DNA of 64,000 nucleotides from Melioribacteraceae bacterium (GCA_030584085.1 CP129490.1:2885511-2949510), one strand, 5' to 3'; positions 52,750-62,894 are shown, counted from the first letter of the stretch. Notes: generated by a model not told the origin, from the letters alone. Numbers and translations are program-made.

Positions 52750-54981
52750 TTAATAAAGTGTTCTACTTAAAATATCTTTTTGTACGTCAGGGGAAAGTTC
52801 AATAAATCTTGCGCTGAAACCACCGACTCTTACAAATAAGTGTTGATATTTTTCCGGTTCTTTTATTGCGTTCTCGAGATCATTTCTATTTACGACCGTA
52901 ATCATTGCCTGTTGGCCGCCTTTTTCAAAATATGTTTTTAGTAGAGCTTTCAATTCTTCTCTGTTTTCAGTAAACATTTTTTTGCTGAATTTCATATTCT
53001 GCACGGCACCAGCATGTATTGATGTATCCGGTTTTGTTATCGAATTCAACATTGCGGTTACTCCTTCTTTGTCGCTGCCGCCCGAAGGTGCATTGCCGTT
53101 GTTCATGTATGTACCGGATAACCTGCCGTCTGCTGATGCTGAAGTGGAGTGACCCATTAACGTATTAGCCGAGTTATTAATTATAACTACTAGGTATGAA
53201 TCCAAGTTAACTTTGTGCTTTTGATCTCTCACATAATTGCAAACGTGTTCGTGAACCTTAACGAGCATTGAATCGGCTTCGTCATTATCGTTGCCGTATT
53301 TGGGTTGTTGCAATAATTCCTTTCTAAGATTGTCGTAGCCATCAAAATTATTGTCGAGTGCATTTAGCAATTCTTCTTGAGTAATTTTCTTTTGTTCGTA
53401 GACTAATTTTTTAATCGCCGTTAAGCTGTCGGCTGTGTTTGTATTTCCATATGTTTCAAGCGTTCCGCCCAAATAGCGAATTCCTCCTTCGAACAAACCT
53501 TTACCTTTTTCTAAACAATCGTCGTATAAAATACTTGCAAAAAGAAAAGGAGCAAATTCACCGGCAATTTTATATTCGATTACTTCCTGTTGAGCCATTA
53601 AATCGACAAAGAATTCAACCTGTTTTTTATATGCATTCCATAAATCATCGAAAGTTTCAAAATCGTTAAACTCGCCGAGTTGTAATCCGATAACTTCGCC
53701 GGTTATAGGATCGATACCGTTATGAAGAGTTACTTCGAGAGCTTTCAATAAGTTTATTACTCCGCTTGGTGTTCCGAACGATTGATGTTCTAAAATATAT
53801 TCACCACATCCATAAGGGACATACTGTTCAGCTTTGAGTGGTGTGAATTCAAACGCTTTTACAACTGACGGAATATTAACTTCATCATTATACAAAATCG
53901 GATAAGTTCTTCCTTCACCTATTACATCGAGTGCTTTTTCATAAATACGTTCATTCATTCCGTTATAAATTCTTAACGAAAGCTGCGGCTCAACTTCCAA
54001 TACAGTTCTACTCGCTTCAAGTGCAAGCAATGCAAACTCATCTGCATTCTTTTCGTTTCTTCTTCCCTTTCCACCGATTATTATTCGTCCATGAACAACA
54101 GTATTTCTATCCGCCATTAACTGCCATAGTGATTGAAGGAATCGCAATGCTTCATCTTTTGTCAATACACCGTTTTGCAAATCATTAGCCAGAAAGTCAC
54201 CGAAATAAACATCCATTCTTCCATGATTGCGTATATCACTTATCAATGAGTAAAGCCAAAAAAGTTGTATAGCTTCACGAAGTGTTTTCGGTTTACTTTG
54301 GGTTATTAAATCAAGTGTATTGGCAATTTTTATAAGCTCGTTTTTCCACTTCTTATCATTAGTTTCTTCAACAAAATATCTTGCTTGTGCGGCATAATGC
54401 TTTGCGACCTTAATCAACACATCAATTGCAAGTAAAGCTCCTTCATAGAATTCTTTCTTGCCGGGTTCGGCATTAACAAGTTTAGCTTTAATTTCTTTCT
54501 GTAATCCCGGTATTCCGAGTGTTACTAATTTTTCGTTATCAATATTTCCGCCGGTTAAGCGGTAAAGAGGGAATGCAATTCCGGAAGCATTCATCCAATC
54601 ATCGTTAGGCAGCCATTTTTTCATTTCATCGGGATACGCTTCACGAAGTTTGTTCGAAGTATCTTCCTTCTCCCAAAATTTCATCATCTCTTGGATTTCT
54701 TTTTCTTCCTCGGGAGAATAATTGAATTCACTTAAATATTTTTCGAACTCTTCAAACCGGCAGTAGTAACCAAATGCAGTAGGTCCCCATTCATCAATGC
54801 TGAATCCAACTAAACCGTGATCAATTCTACCGGCGAAAAGATCCTTCTTTTTTATCTCGGCAAAATAATCCGGGTATTGTGCATCGAGACATTTTGCTTC
54901 TCTAATTGCCGGATGATCGTTTTGATATTTTCTGTATATCTCGGTAAATTTTAGTTCGGTTTGGAAATCTTTCTTTTTCAT
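52750..54981 (-). CDS. Glycyl radical enzyme (pyruvate formate-lyase family), substrate unknown
   Basis: 743 residues from the Met encoded at 54981 (MKKKDFQTELKF); an upstream in-frame extension is hydrophobic and unlikely. The thiyl-radical cysteine is Cys392 in PYGCGEYILEH, followed by Gly393 and Glu394. The glycyl-radical loop near the C terminus is RVGGFSARF, with Gly721 as the radical site. Characterised dehydratase and lyase members that I know read GCVE at the active site, so GCGE is unusual. Radical Gly loops usually have Tyr where Phe722 stands. The enzyme works only without oxygen. It is paired with its activase and divergent from an AraC-type regulator, which suggests inducible carbon-source use. 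Confidence 0.85.
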   Translation of the reverse strand: MKKKDFQTELKFTEIYRKYQNDHPAIREAKCLDAQYPDYFAEIKKKDLFAGRIDHGLVGFSIDEWGPTAFGYYCRFEEFEKYLSEFNYSPEEEKEIQEMMKFWEKEDTSNKLREAYPDEMKKWLPNDDWMNASGIAFPLYRLTGGNIDNEKLVTLGIPGLQKEIKAKLVNAEPGKKEFYEGALLAIDVLIKVAKHYAAQARYFVEETNDKKWKNELIKIANTLDLITQSKPKTLREAIQLFWLYSLISDIRNHGRMDVYFGDFLANDLQNGVLTKDEALRFLQSLWQLMADRNTVVHGRIIIGGKGRRNEKNADEFALLALEASRTVLEVEPQLSLRIYNGMNERIYEKALDVIGEGRTYPILYNDEVNIPSVVKAFEFTPLKAEQYVPYGCGEYILEHQSFGTPSGVINLLKALEVTLHNGIDPITGEVIGLQLGEFNDFETFDDLWNAYKKQVEFFVDLMAQQEVIEYKIAGEFAPFLFASILYDDCLEKGKGLFEGGIRYLGGTLETYGNTNTADSLTAIKKLVYEQKKITQEELLNALDNNFDGYDNLRKELLQQPKYGNDNDEADSMLVKVHEHVCNYVRDQKHKVNLDSYLVVIINNSANTLMGHSTSASADGRLSGTYMNNGNAPSGGSDKEGVTAMLNSITKPDTSIHAGAVQNMKFSKKMFTENREELKALLKTYFEKGGQQAMITVVNRNDLENAIKEPEKYQHLFVRVGGFSARFIELSPDVQKDILSRTLY

Positions 54982-55030
54982 AAATATTGATATTTGGTTA
55001 ACAATTATTATATTAAACAGTAGATAAATA

Positions 55031-55038
55031 CAAAGATA
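55031..55038 (-). promoter_or_regulatory. Candidate -7 element for the glycyl radical enzyme operon
   Basis: On the minus strand TATCTTTG matches TAnnTTTG about 50 bases before the start codon. The -33 element is not a good match. It lies in the 118-base gap shared with the AraC-type regulator. Confidence 0.4.
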
Positions 55039-55099
55039 TACAAGCATTATCTTGTTTTAGAATGATTAATTAATTGTATTATATTGATTTTTACGAGAT

Positions 55100-55960
55100 A
55101 TGAGTCCAATTAAAATATATACCGAAGAAATCCTCGATCCGCAGACAGAAATTCATTATGCGTTTCACAAATCATTAAAAGATATTACGGTTAAACACAC
55201 ACACGATTTTTATGAAATATTTTTAATTGCAAAAGGAAAGGTTAAACACATCATTAATGATAACGAGCAAGTGCTTGATGAAGGTACGATGATTTTTATG
55301 AGACCAAATGATATTCATTTTTATCAAAGACATGAAAAAGATGAAGTCGAGTTGATAAATTTAGCTTTCCCTAAAAAAACTATTGCCGAGTTATTTTATT
55401 ATTTGGGAGAAGGTTTTGAAGCAGAACGATTACTTGAAAGCAAACTTCCTCCGTCGACAATTTTATCTTCGACCGAAAAAACAATTTTAAAGGGAAGGTT
55501 TGAAAAACTTCAGTTAATTCCTCTTACTAAAAAAGCTGAAATTAGAACTGCTTTGAGAATTTTATTAGCTGAGATAATGACAAACTATTTCTCAAAAAGT
55601 TTTTGGATACAAAGAAGTGCCGTTCCAAAATGGTTGGAAGAAACTCGTTCAGAAATGCAGCAGAAAGAGAGATTCGTAAGCGGATTCGAATCTATGGTTG
55701 AAATTTCACATAGATCAAAAGAACATCTTTGTAGGGAATTCAAAAAACATTACCATCAAACACCGACTGAATACATTAACGATCTTCGATTAAACTACAG
55801 CGCTAACTTACTAATGACAACTGACGAAAGCATACCATACATCTCAATTGAATGCGGGTTCGAAAATTTGAGCCACTATTACCATCTATTTAAAAAGAAA
55901 TACAACTTATCGCCGGGTGATTTTAGAAAGCAGCACAGAAAGAATGTTATACCTGCGTAG
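55100..55960 (+). CDS. AraC-family transcriptional regulator
   Basis: 286 residues. An N-terminal cupin-like sensor domain (about 10-100, DITVKHTHDFYEIFLIAKG) and two helix-turn-helix motifs at about 185-285, ending with the typical ISIECGFENLSHYYHLFKKK and LSPGDFRK. AraC regulators of this layout usually bind a sugar or other small effector. It is divergent from the glycyl radical enzyme operon across a 118-base gap, so it most likely controls that operon (inference). Confidence 0.92.
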   Translation: MSPIKIYTEEILDPQTEIHYAFHKSLKDITVKHTHDFYEIFLIAKGKVKHIINDNEQVLDEGTMIFMRPNDIHFYQRHEKDEVELINLAFPKKTIAELFYYLGEGFEAERLLESKLPPSTILSSTEKTILKGRFEKLQLIPLTKKAEIRTALRILLAEIMTNYFSKSFWIQRSAVPKWLEETRSEMQQKERFVSGFESMVEISHRSKEHLCREFKKHYHQTPTEYINDLRLNYSANLLMTTDESIPYISIECGFENLSHYYHLFKKKYNLSPGDFRKQHRKNVIPA

Positions 55961-55994
55961 AATGATTTATAATATTAATAGATAATTCCAATTC

Positions 55995-56984
55995 TCAAAA
56001 GTTAACCTTCTTTTTATTCTCGGCAGAATTCAACGCACCCAAAACAATTTCCATATCACGGTAAGCTTCTTTAAATGAATAATCTACTTTGGTTCCCTTG
56101 ACAATGGCGTTGTAAAAATCATTGAACTCCGCATCATAACCATGCCCGTCGGTTAAATCTTCAGTTTTATCTTTCTTGCCCTCCTGTTTAAGTGTCAAAA
56201 CATTTGTGTTGATTTCGATGCTACCCTTACTACCGAAAATCAAAAATTTGTCTTCCCAATGACCGTTTACGGAAAAGTAGAGATTATACAAACCGATAAT
56301 TCCGTTTATTAATTCGAACTGAAAGACTGTTGTATCAAACGTACCAATTTTAGGGTTGACTGATTTAATTAACGCATTGCCGGATTTGAAATCACCCAGC
56401 ATCATTCTTATTGCAGCAACATTGTGAACGCCGGCATCAAGCAAAAATCCACCGGGATGTACGTGTTTCTGTCTCCACTTGGTTGACCAATAATCTTTAT
56501 CAGTCGTTACATGATAAAATAAATTCCAATTCACGGCATACGGTTTACCTATCATCCCGTTTTCAATGTATACTTTTGCTTTATGAAATACTTTCCTGTA
56601 TCGAAAATTTTCAGCAACCAATTTGATAACATCATATTTTAGGTCGAGTTTTAATAATGCTTTGGCTTCCTTCAAATCACCCGCAAGCGGCTTTTCAAGT
56701 ATAACATGCTTTCCTGCTTTAATAGAATCCCGAGCCACTTTAAAATTCAAATGAATCGGCAATGTTATATCAACTGCTTCAACATCTTTTTGTTTTAGCA
56801 ATTCTTTATAATCGAGATAATACGGAACACCACCTAACAACTTTGCAAATTCTTTTGCTTTCTTTTCGGTATGATTGCAAACAGCAACAATTTCAAATTT
56901 ATTTTTCAGTTTTTGCAATGCCGGTAAGTGTAAATTCTTTGCAGCCAAACCGGTCCCGATTATTCCTAGTTTTACTTTTCTCAT
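55995..56984 (-). CDS. Gfo/Idh/MocA-family dehydrogenase
   Basis: 329 residues. An N-terminal Rossmann fold has GIIGTGLAAKNLHLPAL and the family motif EKPLAGD with the catalytic lysine, followed by the C-terminal alpha/beta domain with GGFLLDAGVHNVAA. NAD(P)-dependent oxidoreductases of this family act on sugars, inositols and related compounds. It starts inside the last four bases of the GH92 gene (ATGA overlap), so the two are coupled. Substrate unknown; a mannose-derived compound is possible. Confidence 0.9.
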   Translation of the reverse strand: MRKVKLGIIGTGLAAKNLHLPALQKLKNKFEIVAVCNHTEKKAKEFAKLLGGVPYYLDYKELLKQKDVEAVDITLPIHLNFKVARDSIKAGKHVILEKPLAGDLKEAKALLKLDLKYDVIKLVAENFRYRKVFHKAKVYIENGMIGKPYAVNWNLFYHVTTDKDYWSTKWRQKHVHPGGFLLDAGVHNVAAIRMMLGDFKSGNALIKSVNPKIGTFDTTVFQFELINGIIGLYNLYFSVNGHWEDKFLIFGSKGSIEINTNVLTLKQEGKKDKTEDLTDGHGYDAEFNDFYNAIVKGTKVDYSFKEAYRDMEIVLGALNSAENKKKVNF

Positions 56985-59191
56985 TTCTCTTCTCCATTGG
57001 GGATAATGAATATCAATTCCCCACCTCTAGTTAATTCGCTGTGCTTTATAAAATTTGAGTCAACTTTTTCGCCATTAAAAATAACTTCTCTTTTGTTTCC
57101 GCTTTTCTTCTTAATTATCAATTCATTTCCACTATAGTAATTTTGATCAAGCCGAATTTTTATTTCATCAAATAATGGCTGATTCAAAACGTATTCATCC
57201 GAACCCGGGCAAACCGGATAGAATCCCAATGCAGAAAATACAAACCAACCGGAGATTGTCCCGCAATCATCGTTGCCGGGTAATCCGTTTTCATCTATTC
57301 CAAATTCTGAGTTCATAATTTCTTCTACTAATTTAGTTGTATGCTGTGAATAGTTATCGGTGTACTTAAATAAATATGGATAAAAAATATCCGGCTCATT
57401 GTTGATTGTAAACTGACCGTTGTCGAATGACTCCAAAAGTTTTTCAGCAAACTCATTTTGGCTTCCGAATAATTCAATCAGACCATAAACATCGTGCGGC
57501 ACGAACCATGTATAATTCCAAGCATTGCCTTCAACGTAACCAGGTCCGCCGGAGCCAACCCAATCTCCCGAACCTTCTGTTGCAAGCTGATCAAACGGCT
57601 CCTTCCATCTACCGTTTATTAATTTCGGTCTCAGGAATTTAGTTTCAGGATCGAACAACTTTTTGTAGCTAAGTGATCGTTGGTAAAATTTATTTTTAGT
57701 TTCTGTATCATTTAGTAAACCAGCTAATTGAGAAATTGTCCAGTCTGCATAATTATATTCTAAAGTAGTTGATACAGGTCCCCACGCCCACCATTCATCT
57801 TCCATGTTTTGATCGAAAGGTATGTAGCCGTATTCCAATATATAATGATAAGCTGCCCGCACAGGCGGTGCTTTTTTATTTGTATCTAGTGTTACTGGTT
57901 TAAGAATTGCTTCGTATGCTTTCTTGATATCAAAATTGCGAATACCTTTTACATAGCTGTCAACAATAACCGGAACAGCAGGATCACCAACCATCATGTA
58001 TGTTTCGTTGCCGATCAGTTCCCATTTTGGCAGATAACCTTGTTCATCATACATGTCTATCATTGTCCTAATCATATCTGATTGTTGCTTAGGATAAGCC
58101 AATGTTAAAAACGGGTGAAGTGTTCTGTAAGTATCCCACAATGAATAAACTGAATATCTGTTTCGATCGGAATAATTTTTAACTTTATGTTCATTCATAG
58201 TAGGATAATCACCATTGAAATCACTTATGATATTCGGATGAATCAACATATGATATAAAGCAGAGTAAAATTTCATCTTGTTAGTTTTGTCTGAATCTTT
58301 GACAATTATTTTACTTAATATTTGGTTCCATTTATCTTTTGCATAATTAACTACTTCATCAAAATCCCAATGAATAATTTCCTTTAGCAAATTCTCCTTT
58401 GCGTTTTCTTTGTTTGTATATGATATGCCGGTTTTAATGATCAACGGATTATCAGGCAGTATTTTTAATCGTATTGAACAAAGAAGTGGTTTGTCCTTTA
58501 CAGAATACTTTGTTTCATCTATTAAAGTATCGTCTTGATGAATAGACATTTTCTCAGCTTCATAATTAATAACCGAATAGAAATAAACATTTTTTCGATT
58601 CTCCTCACCGCAGAAACCACCACTGATGTTATATCCTGTAATCTCTCTATTAGATAAAATTTCAATTTCACCGCCACCCACTAAACTTAAATTTCTTCCG
58701 GTATCAATTAACAAATTAATTTCAGTTTCTTCTTCAGAAGTAAATTTAATTATGCCATTTCTTTCCGTCGCTGAAACTTCTGCTTTGATTTTATTTTCAT
58801 TCAAGTAAAGAGAATAATAACCCGGTGAGGCAATCTCATTACTGTAAATAGTTTTATAATTCTCCGGCTCGGTTGAACTTGTTTTGCTGACTGTCACAAC
58901 GATATTCCCGAGTTCGGAGCAGCCTGTTCCACTTAAATGTGTATGACCGAATCCGTAAAAATATTTTTCACCATATATGTAACCTGATGGAACACCAGTT
59001 GAATTGTGCGGACTTACACTCACCATTCCCCAAGGGACAACCGCTCCCGGATATGTGTTGCCGCCGTTTGAAGTTCCGATAAATGGATTAATGAGATCAT
59101 TTATTTCATGCTTCGTCTGTGAAGCTAAAACACTTATATAAAGAAATATATATAGTGCTATTCTTAAGGTTGGTTTAATTGAATGTGTCAA
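56981..59191 (-). CDS. GH92-family alpha-mannosidase
   Basis: 736 residues. A hydrophobic signal segment (about 8-25) is followed by the DLINPFIGTSNGGNTYPGA region at the N-terminal beta-sandwich. The catalytic domain has LPKWELIGNETYMMVGDPA, and the second signature near the C terminus is GNDDCGTISGW ... ALGFYPVCPG. GH92 enzymes are calcium-dependent inverting alpha-mannosidases, exported to the periplasm or surface. The length is normal for the family. It leads an operon with the Gfo/Idh/MocA dehydrogenase and may free mannose from glycans. The 190-base upstream gap has no clear promoter box. Confidence 0.93.
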   Translation of the reverse strand: MTHSIKPTLRIALYIFLYISVLASQTKHEINDLINPFIGTSNGGNTYPGAVVPWGMVSVSPHNSTGVPSGYIYGEKYFYGFGHTHLSGTGCSELGNIVVTVSKTSSTEPENYKTIYSNEIASPGYYSLYLNENKIKAEVSATERNGIIKFTSEEETEINLLIDTGRNLSLVGGGEIEILSNREITGYNISGGFCGEENRKNVYFYSVINYEAEKMSIHQDDTLIDETKYSVKDKPLLCSIRLKILPDNPLIIKTGISYTNKENAKENLLKEIIHWDFDEVVNYAKDKWNQILSKIIVKDSDKTNKMKFYSALYHMLIHPNIISDFNGDYPTMNEHKVKNYSDRNRYSVYSLWDTYRTLHPFLTLAYPKQQSDMIRTMIDMYDEQGYLPKWELIGNETYMMVGDPAVPVIVDSYVKGIRNFDIKKAYEAILKPVTLDTNKKAPPVRAAYHYILEYGYIPFDQNMEDEWWAWGPVSTTLEYNYADWTISQLAGLLNDTETKNKFYQRSLSYKKLFDPETKFLRPKLINGRWKEPFDQLATEGSGDWVGSGGPGYVEGNAWNYTWFVPHDVYGLIELFGSQNEFAEKLLESFDNGQFTINNEPDIFYPYLFKYTDNYSQHTTKLVEEIMNSEFGIDENGLPGNDDCGTISGWFVFSALGFYPVCPGSDEYVLNQPLFDEIKIRLDQNYYSGNELIIKKKSGNKREVIFNGEKVDSNFIKHSELTRGGELIFIIPNGEEK

Positions 59192-59381
59192 AGAATATCC
59201 CTGGTTAATGTTAAATATAATTTCATATAAGCTAATTCAATATAGTGTTTTGTCAAATCCATTTCTCGAATTTATAAAACTATATACTTCATTAGAGAAG
59301 GAGAGAATGATTGTTGGATTGTTATAAAATATTTGCGTGAAAAGATTAAAGTAATCTCTTAGTTTGGAAGAGATTTACAAA

Positions 59382-60065
59382 CTAAAAGTAGTTGTTCTCA
59401 GATAAGTATTGAAATCCAATCCTTCGTAATTCCTTTATTTCGTTTAAAATGTGTGCATCACTATTTACATAAATTCTTTTAATATTTTGCAGCATTAAAT
59501 CTAAATTCTGCAAATTCGTTTTCTTGTAAACTAGATTAGCACAGTTAATTTCCATCGGTAGATCATACTTATTACATAATTCAATAATTGGGATAATGTC
59601 TATGTTTTTTTCAAAATATTTTGAGCATGGGTGACCTAGAAATGAAATTTTATCGTGATGAAGTTCAATTGCATTTAGATAAGCTTCTGTTATTTTCGCC
59701 GGATCTCCACTGTAAACCGGTGCAGGATGGGAAGAAAGAATTATTACTTCGGGAGTAAAGCCTTGAATATCAATACAAATTTCTCCTTCTTCGTTTAACA
59801 GATCACCTTCTACGCCAAAAGTTACTTCTACATTGTTGTGAATATTCTTCCAACGTTCGATCATGTTGTAATAATTTTTCTTTACAAACTTTCGTCTATC
59901 TTGATGAGCCTGGCAATGATCGGTTATAGCAATTTTCTCCAAACCTATTTCCCCGGCAAACTTTACAATTTCGTCAACCGTGTTCATTCCATCAGAAAAA
60001 TTAAACGAATGAATATGATAATCTTCATTACCGGGATTAATGATTTCCATTTCTTTTCTCTTCAA
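59382..60065 (-). CDS. PHP-domain metal-dependent phosphoesterase
   Basis: 227 residues. Metal ligands are seen as DYHIHS near the N terminus, ITDHCQAHQ, and histidines and aspartates in HPAP, GHPCS and NSDAH. This matches the PHP family (histidinol-phosphatase-like). It hydrolyses an unknown phosphoester. Start at 60065 or at the second Met five codons later. It is the last gene of the phytase operon, 8 bases after the monooxygenase-fold gene. Confidence 0.85.
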   Translation of the reverse strand: MKRKEMEIINPGNEDYHIHSFNFSDGMNTVDEIVKFAGEIGLEKIAITDHCQAHQDRRKFVKKNYYNMIERWKNIHNNVEVTFGVEGDLLNEEGEICIDIQGFTPEVIILSSHPAPVYSGDPAKITEAYLNAIELHHDKISFLGHPCSKYFEKNIDIIPIIELCNKYDLPMEINCANLVYKKTNLQNLDLMLQNIKRIYVNSDAHILNEIKELRRIGFQYLSENNYF

Positions 60066-60073
60066 ATATTCCG

Positions 60074-60358
60074 CTAAACTATTGCTGTCAGTTTGTGAAC
60101 TTCCAATTCAAACATGCCTTCAATTCCTTTAAAGGTATTCTTAAATCGGTCTGTTTCCATATGTGCTTTAAGGTCCTCGTCGGTTTCCCAATTTTCGTAT
60201 AGCAATATAATATCCGGATTATCGTTATCAAGATAAAAAGTGTAATCGACACATCCTTTTTCATTCCTTGTTGGTTCAACAAGACCAAGTAATTCGTTCT
60301 TAACTTTCTCGGGTTGTGTTATAAGTTTGAATTTTGCTATGATTGTTATGTAAGGCAT
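60074..60358 (-). CDS. Antibiotic-biosynthesis-monooxygenase-fold protein (YgiN-like)
   Basis: 94 residues of the dimeric ferredoxin-like ABM fold: ITIIAKFKLI, then EPTRNEKGCVDYTFY, LLYENWETDEDLKAHMETDRF. Members include quinol monooxygenases and (by genome context) sugar-related enzymes. It lies between the uronate epimerase and the PHP gene with gaps of 8-19 bases. A GGAAA Shine-Dalgarno supports the ATG. Confidence 0.85.
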   Translation of the reverse strand: MPYITIIAKFKLITQPEKVKNELLGLVEPTRNEKGCVDYTFYLDNDNPDIILLYENWETDEDLKAHMETDRFKNTFKGIEGMFELEVHKLTAIV

Positions 60359-60377
60359 AAAGTTTCCTAATTATGAA

Positions 60378-61628
60378 CTATAGAGGGAAAACACGTTTAA
60401 TGTGTCTTTCAAAAATATTTTCTTCAACATTTTCCGCAATTACATCTTTGTATTTATTTAACGCATTGAAGTATCTGCCGCCAAATTCGGCAGCTATTTT
60501 ATAACTAACGTGTAGCAGTTGACGAAAATGTTTATTGTAATTGTTGTTAGATAAATCATGCCGCAATGTTTGAGCGAACTTTTCACCTTCCCAACTATTT
60601 ACTTCATCAGCGGAAGGAAGTTTATCCGGATCAATATCAATTACAGTTTTATACGGTCCGGACAGTTCCTCAAATCGGGCTAATGCTTTTTTGTAAACAT
60701 CTTTGGCGATTTGTAAACCTTCATCTCCCGCAGATGCTAATCCAATTAATTCTTCCAACCACGTTGTACCTGCAGTTTTTATATGTAGTCCGGCATCGTA
60801 TTCTTTTATTGCTTCTTTAATTGGATTGTAAATCGAAAACTTATCACTTCCCGAATGAACACTGAGTTTTAATTTTTTAGGCAGTTCAAAGATGTCCACA
60901 GCTTTTGCTATTACCATTAAATCAAGTTCAAATTCTTTTTTGAACCTTTCTACATCTCCCACATAATCAACACCCTTATTGAATCTGCCGGAAAATTTTG
61001 GAGCAATTGTTTGCACCGGAATTTTTTCTGAAGCGATTGCAGACAAAATAAAAAATAATTCGGACGGACTTTGAGGTTCATCGGTTTCATCCATTGATAC
61101 TTCGGTCACGAATTCCTCTTCGCCTTTTAGTTCCTTAATTTTTCTGTAGATTTTCCCAGCTTGTTTAACTGCAGTTAGATATTTTTTACCTGCATTTTCA
61201 ATTGTCTTTTCTGTTACGATAATTTTAAGTGAAGTAGTAGGTAAATCTAATTCTCCAATAAATTTTTTATTATCGTATAGAAATTTTTCTAAATCATCTG
61301 TTTCAGGTGAGATGCCGATCGAATCAGCAACATCAATTGTATAAAAATCGGATGATTCTATAAACAGTTCCACCGTGTCCATTCCAATATGATCGGCATC
61401 TACAAAATAATTGTCTTTCCATTCCAAATTTTTAACGGCTGCATCTGCTTTCAACCTTGTATTCGATGGTTGACTGTGAATTATTTGGTGCTCTCTATAT
61501 GATTTATTCCACACAGGAGTGATATCAACTCCTAATTCTTTCGCTTTGATAATTGCACTTAGTTGTGCTTCAGCTTGATGACCGAATCGATCACCAATTC
61601 CCATCGAATATTTGCCAAGGTTTTTCAT
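60378..61628 (-). CDS. uxaE: UxaE-type tagaturonate epimerase-family protein
   Basis: 416 residues of the UxaE family (D-tagaturonate 3-epimerase of Thermotoga-type hexuronate catabolism). The conserved stretches VSMDETDEPQSPSELFF, TIAPKFSGRFNKGVDYVGD and SVHSGSDKFSIY are clear. It would interconvert tagaturonate and fructuronate in the cytoplasm. No other hexuronate-pathway enzyme is in the window. It starts three bases after the phytase stop, so it belongs to that operon. Confidence 0.82.
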   Translation of the reverse strand: MKNLGKYSMGIGDRFGHQAEAQLSAIIKAKELGVDITPVWNKSYREHQIIHSQPSNTRLKADAAVKNLEWKDNYFVDADHIGMDTVELFIESSDFYTIDVADSIGISPETDDLEKFLYDNKKFIGELDLPTTSLKIIVTEKTIENAGKKYLTAVKQAGKIYRKIKELKGEEEFVTEVSMDETDEPQSPSELFFILSAIASEKIPVQTIAPKFSGRFNKGVDYVGDVERFKKEFELDLMVIAKAVDIFELPKKLKLSVHSGSDKFSIYNPIKEAIKEYDAGLHIKTAGTTWLEELIGLASAGDEGLQIAKDVYKKALARFEELSGPYKTVIDIDPDKLPSADEVNSWEGEKFAQTLRHDLSNNNYNKHFRQLLHVSYKIAAEFGGRYFNALNKYKDVIAENVEENIFERHIKRVFPL

Positions 61629-61631
61629 TTT

Positions 61632-62753
61632 TTATAACCCGTAATTTTCTGTGCTTAATACGTTTTTGCCAATTATATCTTCCCAATTATAGATTTGGAA
61701 GGTTTTATCATCAGACATCGCAACAAACATTCCGTTCGGAAATTTTGGTCCAAGATTAACATTTGTTACTTCAGAACCATCACTGTTATTTGTCATTGTA
61801 TTGACAATTTTAATGAGTTTATGTTTATGCGGATTTGCAGGTACATTGTCTTCAGGGTCTTCGGGATCAACTATTGCCGGTGTTCCTTCTCTTAAATAAA
61901 TTCTAAATCGGTTTGCCGATTGATCAGAGACTAGAATATAGCCTGTTCCCTCTCCGGTCGGGTAAATACATATTCCTTCATTATCTTCCCAATAATCTCT
62001 CGTATCAATTATGCCGAGTTCTATATCGGCATCAGGAGCAGAAGGATCGGCATTATATTTCCTAACTCCGAATTGTTCATCAGAATAATAGACATAACCT
62101 AATTGGTCATCAACCGCAATAGCTTCAACTTCTTTTATTCCGCTGAAATTACCGAAACGTCTTACTTCCTCGCCAATTACACTTCCGTTTCCGTCATCTT
62201 TAAGAAGAAACTGCCACAAATAGTTTTCAGAGGGACCTTCTTTGGGACTGACAATTGCAAATATGGCTCCGTCACCAGGTCTTTTATAGAGACTAATACC
62301 CATGGGTGCAACTAGGCCTTCTGCTTTTATTCCTCCGTTGTCAATTGCTATCATATCAGGCAGACTGAAAACTCTAATTTTATTATCATATCTTTCAGAT
62401 AGTACTGCTATATCAATCTCTTTACCGTCCAACATAAATCCGTATTCAACATCCACGTTATTAGGACGGTTTATATTTCTTACTGTTTTTTCTTCTATAA
62501 CATTTCCATCCAAATCGAAGACATACAATGCTCCGTCCTCGTCCTTATCTGTTCCTAATATTAAGCTTTTAGAAAAATCATTCGGATTGATCCAAATAGC
62601 CGGGTCATCGGTATCCCACTTAACAGTATCCGTAACTGCAACCGGCTCAATTACATCACTACATTCTTGAGGAGGGTTACTGCATCCTATTAGCAATAAC
62701 AGAATTATACTTATCATAAATAAAACTAGTCTGTTGTTAGTAGATTTCATCAT
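61632..62753 (-). CDS. Beta-propeller phytase, lipoprotein
   Basis: 373 residues. The start is the first of two adjacent ATGs at 62753, seven bases after GAGG. A signal peptide ends in a lipobox LLLLIGC, so it should be a lipoprotein. The propeller shows TDDPAIWINPN, LILGTDKDEDGALYVFDL, RPNNVDVEYGF and DNEGICIYPTGEGTGYILVS, all typical of 3-phytase beta-propellers that bind calcium. It releases phosphate from inositol hexakisphosphate in the periplasm or at the surface. It is the first gene of a four-gene operon and lies next to a TonB receptor, a common pairing for phytate use. Confidence 0.9.
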   Translation of the reverse strand: MMKSTNNRLVLFMISIILLLLIGCSNPPQECSDVIEPVAVTDTVKWDTDDPAIWINPNDFSKSLILGTDKDEDGALYVFDLDGNVIEEKTVRNINRPNNVDVEYGFMLDGKEIDIAVLSERYDNKIRVFSLPDMIAIDNGGIKAEGLVAPMGISLYKRPGDGAIFAIVSPKEGPSENYLWQFLLKDDGNGSVIGEEVRRFGNFSGIKEVEAIAVDDQLGYVYYSDEQFGVRKYNADPSAPDADIELGIIDTRDYWEDNEGICIYPTGEGTGYILVSDQSANRFRIYLREGTPAIVDPEDPEDNVPANPHKHKLIKIVNTMTNNSDGSEVTNVNLGPKFPNGMFVAMSDDKTFQIYNWEDIIGKNVLSTENYGL

Positions 62754-62843
62754 ATTATTTCCTCTTTGATAGTTTATAGAATATCGCAAAACTGATGCTA
62801 AATGACTTTTTTAGTAAATAACTTGAATTTTCTTTTGTATAGA

Positions 62844-62851
62844 CAAATATA
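62844..62851 (-). promoter_or_regulatory. Candidate -7 element for the phytase operon
   Basis: TATATTTG on the minus strand matches TAnnTTTG; no good TTTG lies at -33. It is about 90 bases before the phytase start. Confidence 0.35.
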
Positions 62852-62894
62852 CAAATAAAATTTAATAAGTAAAATAGAAACTGTGTTTGATCCA

